DNA from: JANOBJ01 sp031411575
GTDB lineage: Bacteria; Pseudomonadota; Gammaproteobacteria; Burkholderiales; Burkholderiaceae_C
Assembly: GCA_031411575.1 (NCBI GenBank)
Contig: JANOBJ010000157.1
Location: 1-10,199, forward strand
Direction of reading: 5' to 3'
Length of the DNA: 10,199 nucleotides
Shown: positions 5,514 through 10,199 of the stretch, in pieces
How positions within the stretch are numbered: the first letter of the stretch is position 1
How the letters are laid out: every line of letters starts with the position of its first letter
The notes under the pieces: model-generated
Seen by the model: the letters and a program-made list of their open reading frames with translations, nothing else
What the model was told of the DNA's origin: nothing
The model's database searches: none
Made by a program: the position numbers and the translations under genes

Positions 5514-6290
5514 TCAGACGCTGATCCAGTCTGTTCCGGTGGTCTGGCGTGCCACGCCGATATCGGCCGGCGTACAGCCCAGCGCCAGAGCCAGCGCTGC
5601 CTGCGCCCGCTCGGGGCTGTTGTTCTGTTCGCTCAGGTGTGCCGCCACCACGCGCTTCAGTCCGGGGTGCTTCACCGATCCGGCAATGGCTGCTGCGCTG
5701 GTGTTGGACAGGTGCCCGTAGAGGCCACTGACGCGGGCTTTCAAAAACGCCGGGTAGGCCGACGCATCGAGCAAATCGGGGTCATGGTTGGCCTCCAGCA
5801 GCAGTGCGTGGCAGCCCGCCAGCCGTTCCAGCACATGGGCAGTGGCGTGGCCCAGGTCGGTCAGGATGCCCAGTCGCGCGTCGCCGTCGGTACAGGTCAA
5901 TTGCAGCGGCTCGCGTGCGTCGTGCGGCACCGTGAAGGGTTGCAGCCACAGGGCGCCCACTTCGATCGACACACCATCGCTGGCCCGGTTGAGCAGCCCA
6001 TCAAAATCAGGGCTGTCGCAGGCGGCGTGGGTGCCATGACTCATCCAGACCGGAATGCGGCCGCGCAAGGCGACCGCCCGGGCGCAGCCAATGTGGTCGC
6101 CATGTTCGTGGGTGACAAAGATCGCATCCAGCGCATCGGCCGTGGTGCCGGCTTCCTGCAGGCGCGCGTCCAGCTGGCGCAGGCCCAAACCGCAATCCAC
6201 CAGCACGCGTGTGGTGAGCGTTCCGCTGGTGGCCTCGATCAGGGTTGCGTTGCCGGCGCTGCCACTGCCCAGGCTCTTGAATCGAAGCAT
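5514..6290 (-). CDS. MBL-fold metallohydrolase, YycJ/WalJ-like
   Basis: This 258-residue cytosolic enzyme has the metallo-beta-lactamase fold and is probably a nuclease or phosphodiesterase. It opens with LGSGSAGNATLIE (7-19), typical of the YycJ/WalJ group. Metal ligands are THEHGDHIG (His61, His63, Asp65, His66), a His near 123 (VPHDA), Asp145 in ILTDLG and His218 in AAHLSEQNN. The group-specific LLEANHD (164-170) and GHLSN (192-196) are also present. The length is usual for the family. The ATG follows the bamC stop by 47 bp, so it is probably the last gene of dapA-bamC-hydrolase. In Bacillus and Streptococcus the relative is linked to WalRK and was described as an exonuclease; its substrate here is unknown. 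It is not a beta-lactamase. Confidence 0.9.
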   Translation of the reverse strand: MLRFKSLGSGSAGNATLIEATSGTLTTRVLVDCGLGLRQLDARLQEAGTTADALDAIFVTHEHGDHIGCARAVALRGRIPVWMSHGTHAACDSPDFDGLLNRASDGVSIEVGALWLQPFTVPHDAREPLQLTCTDGDARLGILTDLGHATAHVLERLAGCHALLLEANHDPDLLDASAYPAFLKARVSGLYGHLSNTSAAAIAGSVKHPGLKRVVAAHLSEQNNSPERAQAALALALGCTPADIGVARQTTGTDWISV

Positions 6291-6337
6291 GCCGGTGGGC
6301 GGGCGCGGCGGATATCGGTCGGTAAGGGTGGGTACGC

Positions 6338-7465
6338 CTAGCGCAGGTCGTCGGCGATGACCTGCACGATGCGCTGGGCGTTGGCCGAGTTCTCGGGCGC
6401 GCCGCTGGCGTTGAGCACCGACACGGTGGTGGCCTCGCCCTGGCTCTTGACCGCGATGCGGTTCTTGAGCGGTGGCGTGACCGTGGGCGTGCCGCTGAAG
6501 ATCTTGCCGAAGAAACCCGGTTCCTTGCGGTCCGGGCTGGGCTCTACGTAACGCACGAAGTAGGTGCCCTGGCTGCGGTCGCGGTCTTCTACCGTGAAGC
6601 CGGTGCGGTCCAGCGTCAGGCCGACACGGCGCCAGGCGCGCTCGAAGCCTTCGTCGATCTGCACCACCGGTGTGTTGTCAACCCGGGACACGCGCGACGT
6701 GGGCTTGGGCGCGCCCGAGGCCACCAGTGCCTTTGATTGCTCGGCCGGCACCCCCAGCCTGACCATCAGCCGGCGCAGGAATTCGGCTTCGAGCTCGGGA
6801 TCAACCGGGCGTGGCTGCCAGACGGTCGAGTCTTTCTGGTTGTTGGACGCGTTGTAGACCTCGATCATGCCGCGGTGGCTGATGTAGATCTCGGTGCCGC
6901 CACTGGCGGTGCGCTCGAGGCGGGTGCGGAACTTGTCGCGCTCGCCGGTGGAGTAGAGCGAATCGAACACCTTGCCAATGGCGTTGCGGATGAAATCCTG
7001 CGGCAGCTTGGCGCGGTTTTCGGCCCAGTCGGTTTCCATGATGCCGAGGTTGGCCTGGTCCAGCGTCAGCAGGAAACCGCTTTCCTGCCAGAAATCACGC
7101 ACTGGGCTCCACAGCTGGTCGGCCGGGCGATTGACCACCAGCCAGCGTTGCGTGCCCGCACGCTCCACCCGCACGTCGCCCACCGTGGTGGCGGCGGTAG
7201 AGGCGCCGGCGGCTGCTGCGCCGCTGGCCTGGCCGGCCTGGAAGCCGCTCGCGGTCACGGCGCTGCCGGGAATCACGTAGCGGTTGTCGCGCGAGAGCTG
7301 GGTCAGATCAGGCGGCACTTCGAGCGTCGGGGCCTTGCCCGCGCTTTTGTAATCGATCTTGTCGGCCTCGAAGGTCGAGCAGGCGCCAAGCGCCAAAGAC
7401 ACGCCAAACAGACCCATCAGGGCCAGCAGGCGGGCATGGGGCGCCAGTCTTGCAAATGATTTCAC
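6338..7465 (-). CDS. bamC: Outer-membrane protein assembly lipoprotein BamC
   Basis: BamC is an accessory lipoprotein of the BAM machine, which inserts beta-barrel proteins in the outer membrane. The 375 residues begin with a lipoprotein signal (lipobox LGAC, Cys29). The extended BamD-binding segment follows (KIDYKSAGKAPTLEVPPDLT, 36-55), then an Ala/Gly-rich linker (about 71-95). The two helix-grip domains are about 98-245 (GERDKFRTRLER and TEIYISHRGMIEVY are the most typical parts) and about 262-375. The start codon is GTG (complement of 7463-7465) with GAGG just upstream. The gene lies 27 bp after dapA, the same pairing as dapA-nlpB(bamC) in E. coli, where bamC was once called dapX. The protein is slightly longer than E. 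coli BamC because of the linker. Confidence 0.95.
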   Translation of the reverse strand: MKSFARLAPHARLLALMGLFGVSLALGACSTFEADKIDYKSAGKAPTLEVPPDLTQLSRDNRYVIPGSAVTASGFQAGQASGAAAAGASTAATTVGDVRVERAGTQRWLVVNRPADQLWSPVRDFWQESGFLLTLDQANLGIMETDWAENRAKLPQDFIRNAIGKVFDSLYSTGERDKFRTRLERTASGGTEIYISHRGMIEVYNASNNQKDSTVWQPRPVDPELEAEFLRRLMVRLGVPAEQSKALVASGAPKPTSRVSRVDNTPVVQIDEGFERAWRRVGLTLDRTGFTVEDRDRSQGTYFVRYVEPSPDRKEPGFFGKIFSGTPTVTPPLKNRIAVKSQGEATTVSVLNASGAPENSANAQRIVQVIADDLR

Positions 7466-7492
7466 GGGAGTCCTCTTCAGGGTTCGGTACGC

Positions 7493-8377
7493 TCAGAGCA
7501 GGCCGCTGGCGCGCAGGGCGCCTTCGACGACCGGCTCGTTGGACGCCGACAGCGGCGTCATCGGCAGTCGCATGGTAGCGCCGCACAGGCCCAGTCGGGC
7601 CATGGCCCATTTGAGCGGGATCGGATTGGCTTCGACAAACAGGTGTTTGTGCACCGGCATCAGCTGCATCTGGATCTGCATGGCGCGCCGTGCATCGCCG
7701 GCGATGGCCGCCACGCACAGCTCATGCATGAGCCGGGGCGCGATGTTGGCGGTGACGCTGACATTGCCCTGGCCGCCGCACAGCATCAGCGCCACGGCGG
7801 TCGGGTCGTCGCCCGAGTACACGGCAAAGCCCTTGGGTACGTCGCGGATCAGCCACTGCGCACGCTCAATGTTGCCGGTGGCTTCCTTGATGCCGACGAT
7901 GCCCGGCACCTGCGCCAGCCGCAGCACGGTTTCGTGCGCCATATCGGCCACGGTGCGGCCAGGCACGTTGTACAGGTAGGTCGGCAGTTCGCCCACCGCC
8001 TCGGCTATTGACCTGAAGTGCTGATACTGGCCCTCTTGCGTGGGCTTGTTGTAGTAGGGCACGACCTGCAGCTGGCAATCGGCGCCGACCTTTTTGGCAA
8101 ACTTCGCCAGCTCGATGGCTTCGGCGGTGGAATTGGCGCCGCAGCCGGCCATGATGGGCACGCGTTTTTTGGCCTGCTCGACCGAGACGCGGATGATCTC
8201 GCAATGCTCGTCCACATTGACCGTGGGCGACTCGCCGGTGGTGCCGACCACGCCAATGCAGTCGGTGCCCTCGGCGATGTGCCAGTCGATCAGCTCGCGC
8301 AGCGCGGGGTAATCCACGCTGCCGTCTTCGTGCATCGGGGTGACCAGCGCCACGATGCTGCCTGTGATGGGTGTCAT
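7493..8377 (-). CDS. dapA: 4-hydroxy-tetrahydrodipicolinate synthase
   Basis: DapA condenses pyruvate with aspartate semialdehyde. This is the first committed step to diaminopimelate and lysine, and so to peptidoglycan. The protein has 294 residues, close to the 292 of E. coli, and is a cytosolic TIM barrel. It has GVVGTTGES (42-50) with the proton-relay Thr, PYYNKPTQEG (107-116), Tyr136 in YLYNVPGR with the carboxylate-binding Arg141, and the Schiff-base Lys164 in GIKEATGNI. GDDPTAV (189-195) follows. The ATG at 8377 fits the family N terminus (MTPITGSIVALVTP), though the upstream purine signal is weak. It probably starts an operon with bamC (27 bp downstream) and the hydrolase gene. The methyltransferase gene ends 48 bp upstream. 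Confidence 0.97.
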   Translation of the reverse strand: MTPITGSIVALVTPMHEDGSVDYPALRELIDWHIAEGTDCIGVVGTTGESPTVNVDEHCEIIRVSVEQAKKRVPIMAGCGANSTAEAIELAKFAKKVGADCQLQVVPYYNKPTQEGQYQHFRSIAEAVGELPTYLYNVPGRTVADMAHETVLRLAQVPGIVGIKEATGNIERAQWLIRDVPKGFAVYSGDDPTAVALMLCGGQGNVSVTANIAPRLMHELCVAAIAGDARRAMQIQMQLMPVHKHLFVEANPIPLKWAMARLGLCGATMRLPMTPLSASNEPVVEGALRASGLL

Positions 8378-8404
8378 GTCGGGGTCAAGTTAGGTTAGTC
8401 CTCT

Positions 8405-8429
8405 ATTTTACCCAGAGCCACCGGGTCAA
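8405..8429 (-). promoter_or_regulatory. Tentative dapA promoter
   Basis: On the - strand a TAAAAT box (complement of 8405-8410) lies 27 bases upstream of the dapA ATG in an otherwise GC-rich setting. A TTGACC (complement of 8424-8429) overlaps the methyltransferase stop but is only 13 bases from the -10, shorter than a normal sigma70 spacer. The -10 is plausible; the -35 assignment is doubtful. Confidence 0.3.
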
Positions 8430-9052
8430 AGACCATACCGGGCGGGTGTTCCGGCAGGCGCGTTGCCGGCGGGTTCGCGCACCGCGGCAATCCGCTGCAC
8501 AAAGCGCGGCGCGCCATCCAGAAAACCATCTTCATACGCGACCACGCGCAGCCCCTCGCACACGCGCAGCAGCTCGCCGGGCTGCAGCAAAAAGTCGGGC
8601 CGGGAGGGCTTGCCCACGGTTTCATTGCCGGCACCAAAGGTTTCATAAATCAATACGCCGCCGGGCGCGACGGCCGCCACGATCTGCGGCAGCAGCGGGC
8701 GCCACAGGTAGTGGGTGACGACGACGCCGGCGAAACTGCGTCTGCCAAAAGGCCACGGCCCGTTCTCGATATCGGCCAGCACGGCTTCCCCCAGGGATGC
8801 TACTGATTCAATAGCATCCGATGACCTGTCCACGCCGACCACCGGGTGTTTCAACCCTGAAAACCAACGCAGGTGCCGGCCGTGGCCGCATGCCACGTCC
8901 AGCACCGTGCCTCCCGCCGGCACCAGGTGCGACCAGCGCTGCACCCAGGCCGAGGGCGGCTCGGTGCCATGTTGGCGCGCGTTGACCGCCGGGGTGCCTG
9001 CCTGTTCGATGCCCATGCTGTCGGGCGCGCCTGTGAATACTATCTTTTTCAT
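8426..9052 (-). CDS. Class I SAM-dependent methyltransferase
   Basis: From the ATG at 9052 this is a 208-residue cytosolic methyltransferase with a Rossmann fold. Motif I is VLDVACGHGRH (50-60), the acidic end of strand 2 is VVGVDRSS (71-78), and there are strand-4 and strand-5 segments at VLADIENGPWPF and GGVLIYETFG (131-140). The substrate cannot be told from sequence; small-molecule and tellurite-type (TehB-like) relatives share this layout. The start is uncertain. The ATG at 9052 lies inside a dispersed repeat that would supply its first codons (MKKIVF), whereas the next ATG at 9016 starts after the repeat and still keeps the whole fold. Neither has a clear ribosome-binding site. Extending to 9172 would read through the small gene next door. 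It is 48 bp upstream of dapA. Confidence 0.87.
   Translation of the reverse strand: MKKIVFTGAPDSMGIEQAGTPAVNARQHGTEPPSAWVQRWSHLVPAGGTVLDVACGHGRHLRWFSGLKHPVVGVDRSSDAIESVASLGEAVLADIENGPWPFGRRSFAGVVVTHYLWRPLLPQIVAAVAPGGVLIYETFGAGNETVGKPSRPDFLLQPGELLRVCEGLRVVAYEDGFLDGAPRFVQRIAAVREPAGNAPAGTPARYGL
8795..8849 (+). repeat. Dispersed hairpin repeat, copy 3 (inside the methyltransferase gene)
   Basis: A perfect 8-bp stem GGATGCTA / TAGCATCC at 8795-8802 and 8812-8819 closes a 9-base loop. It is followed by GATGACC and a tail with GCCGACCACCGG that follows the layout of copies 2 and 4 (by eye about 24 of 35 bases match copy 4). It encodes about residues 70-90 of the methyltransferase, SSDAIESVASLGEA included, just after motif I. 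It is more diverged than copies 2 and 4, so coding drift or chance is possible. Confidence 0.45.
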
Positions 9053-9100
9053 AGCAAATAATGACCGGCCGATGCGGACAACAGGCCCGAAACGCTTGAA
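9040..9100 (+). repeat. Dispersed hairpin repeat, copy 4 (5' edge of the methyltransferase gene)
   Basis: A CTAT-N7-ATAG hairpin at 9040-9054 leads into AGCAAATAATGACC, GATGCGGAC and ACAGGC, ending near the A-rich 9097-9103. The 36 bases 9051-9086 match copy 2 at 31 positions without a gap. Most of it lies between the small membrane-protein gene and the methyltransferase gene. The hairpin covers the upstream candidate ATG (9052), so the element may have created or displaced that start. Confidence 0.72.
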
Positions 9101-9107
9101 AAACGCC

Positions 9108-9236
9108 TCAGAAGCAGGCCCAGAGCTGATTGGCGAGTGTGACCAGAAAGTCCGGGCGCGTGTACAGGGCAAACACCGCCAGCAGCACCGCGGTAATGCC
9201 GCTCCAGGCCAGCAGCGTGCGGCTGCGCGTGCTCAT
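9108..9236 (-). CDS. 42-residue single-span membrane protein coupled to the transporter gene
   Basis: This small gene encodes 42 residues: a basic start (MSTRSRTLLAW), one hydrophobic segment of about 18 residues (SGITAVLLAVFAL and flanks, about 8-24), then YTRPDFLVTLANQLWACF. Positive charges before the segment suggest the N terminus is inside the cell. Its ATG (9236-9234) overlaps the transporter TGA (9235-9233) as ATGA, the usual sign of translational coupling. The frame is clean and ends in TGA just before the repeat. From memory, similar peptides ending in a NQLWACF-like motif follow such transporter genes in Comamonadaceae, but I cannot confirm this here. It may be a small accessory subunit or stabiliser of the transporter; the function is unknown. 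Confidence 0.75.
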   Translation of the reverse strand: MSTRSRTLLAWSGITAVLLAVFALYTRPDFLVTLANQLWACF

Positions 9237-10199
9237 GCCGCGCCCCCGAGCGCGCCGCTTGGTCTGGCCCGCACGATGGCGCTTTCCTTCACCGGCAGGT
9301 TGATCAGGCCGGCGAAGATGCCGAGCGCGATCGCGATGTACCAGACGATGTCGTAACTGCCGGTCCTGTCATACAGCAGGCCGCCCAGCCAGACGCCCAT
9401 GAACGAGCCGATCTGGTGGCTGAAAAACACAAAGCCGCTCAGCATCGACATGTGCGCCACCCCGAAAATCTGCGCCACCACGGCATTGGTCGGCGGCACG
9501 GTGGACAGCCACAGCAGGCCCATGACGCTGGCAAACAGGTACACGCTGGCAGGCGACAGCGGCGCCAGCAAAAACACCGCAATCACCGCAGCGCGCGCAA
9601 AGTAGATAAAGGCCAGAATGTTTTTCTTGGCCAGTTTTTCGCCCAGCAGCCCGGCCGCATACGTGCCGAACACGTTGAACAGGCCAATCAGCGCCAGCGC
9701 GTAGCTGGCCACCTGCGGCGACAGCCCCTTGTCCTTCAAATAGCTGGGCATGTGCACGCCGATAAACACCACCTGGAAGCCGCAAACGAAGTACCCGGCC
9801 ATCAGCAGTTGGAAGCTCGGGTATTTGAAGGCCTCCTTCAGCGCCTGCAGGATGGTCTGCTCGCGCGGGGCTATCGAAGCACCGGCAAAGCCTGGCTCGC
9901 GCAGCATGAACGCGAGCGGCACCATCAGCAGCACCGCGCCGCTGAGCACCAGCAGGGCCTGCTGCCAGCCCAGGCTGCTGATCAGAAAGCCTTCGGTCGG
10001 CACCATCAAAAACTGCCCGAACGATCCCGCCGCCGCCGCGACACCCATGGCCCAGGACCGTTTTGCAGCCGAGATATTGCGCCCGATCACGCCGTAAATG
10101 ACGGCGTACGTGGTGCCTGCCTGGGCCGCGCCTATCAACACGCCGGCCGTGAGGGTGAACAGCAGGCCCGTCGGCGACAGCGCCATACCCACCAGGCCG
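9233..10199 (-). CDS. Major facilitator superfamily transporter (5' end outside the window)
   Basis: The visible 322 residues are the C-terminal part of a 12-helix inner-membrane transporter. The frame runs off the right edge; the GTG at 10190-10192 is internal and not a start. About nine hydrophobic segments can be seen, first LLFTLTAGVLIGAAQAG and TYAVIYGVIGR, then WAMGVAAAAGSFGQFLMVP (helix 5 type). A cytoplasmic loop with REQTILQALKEAFKYPSF separates the two halves, and C-half helices include GYFVCGFQVVFIGVHMPSYL and SGFVFFSHQIGSFMGVWLGG. The layout resembles the monocarboxylate/oxalate-formate (MCT/OFA) or YbfB-like branch, so an organic anion is a reasonable guess but not shown. The stop overlaps the start of a 42-residue membrane protein gene. 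Confidence 0.9.
   Translation of the reverse strand, partial: GLVGMALSPTGLLFTLTAGVLIGAAQAGTTYAVIYGVIGRNISAAKRSWAMGVAAAAGSFGQFLMVPTEGFLISSLGWQQALLVLSGAVLLMVPLAFMLREPGFAGASIAPREQTILQALKEAFKYPSFQLLMAGYFVCGFQVVFIGVHMPSYLKDKGLSPQVASYALALIGLFNVFGTYAAGLLGEKLAKKNILAFIYFARAAVIAVFLLAPLSPASVYLFASVMGLLWLSTVPPTNAVVAQIFGVAHMSMLSGFVFFSHQIGSFMGVWLGGLLYDRTGSYDIVWYIAIALGIFAGLINLPVKESAIVRARPSGALGGAA

Noticed and set aside
5514..6290. Beta-lactamase or antibiotic-resistance gene
   Set aside because: The HEHGDH motif is shared by the whole fold. The GHLSN, HLSEQNN and LLEANHD segments point to the YycJ/WalJ group.
5412..6341. + strand open frame of 309 codons opposite the metallohydrolase
   Set aside because: The - strand has a full set of metal-binding motifs, and the + frame starts inside the terminator region.
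8000..8025. Fifth repeat copy in dapA (CTATTGACCTGAAG)
   Set aside because: It lacks the hairpin and tail, and the bases encode the normal DapA segment QHFRSIAEAV.
9053..9172. Methyltransferase start at 9172
   Set aside because: It would read through repeat copy 4 and half of the 42-residue gene in another frame, and the residues look non-coding.
1..10199. Defence system, CRISPR array, prophage, insertion sequence or tRNA
   Set aside because: No repeat-spacer pattern, transposase, integrase, toxin-antitoxin pair or cloverleaf was seen; nearly all of the window is accounted for by housekeeping and envelope genes.

Overview
This window looks like an ordinary chromosomal segment of a GC-rich betaproteobacterium. 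Comamonadaceae (the Polaromonas/Rhodoferax/Acidovorax neighbourhood of Burkholderiales) is the best guess, from protein style, GC-biased codon use, the gene orders coaBC-dut and dapA-bamC, and short AT-rich hairpin repeats scattered through coding DNA. There is no rRNA, tRNA, insertion sequence, CRISPR array, phage module or recognisable defence system. I did not find a new multi-gene system. The observations worth checking are small ones.

Left part, + strand: coaBC (coenzyme A synthesis) and dut (dUTPase) overlap by four bases. They are followed by a glycine-zipper outer-membrane lipoprotein gene. A SlyD/SlpA-type FKBP prolyl isomerase gene runs towards it on the - strand, with 7 bp between the two stops. 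Back to back with the FKBP gene, 55 bp away, is a + strand gene for a RoxA/YcfD-type ribosomal protein uL16 arginine hydroxylase. Its last 11 bases overlap a conserved-looking gene of unknown function.

Middle: a TATAAT promoter and a structured leader of about 105 nt precede a very alanine-rich small lipoprotein with 21-bp tandem repeats. It ends at a strong intrinsic terminator, which also separates it from the convergent - strand block.

Right part, - strand, in transcription order: a major facilitator transporter (its 5' end lies outside the window); a 42-residue single-span membrane protein whose ATG overlaps the transporter stop; a SAM-dependent methyltransferase; dapA (lysine and peptidoglycan precursor synthesis); bamC (outer-membrane protein assembly); and a YycJ/WalJ-like metallo-hydrolase. 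The last three are closely spaced and probably form one operon concerned with the cell envelope.

Four copies of a hairpin-plus-tail repeat (two in coaBC, one in the methyltransferase gene, one at its 5' edge) link the two ends of the window. Three are wholly or largely within reading frames; the fourth may overlap a start codon. With the coupled 42-residue protein and the structured leader, this repeat family is the most interesting feature here.
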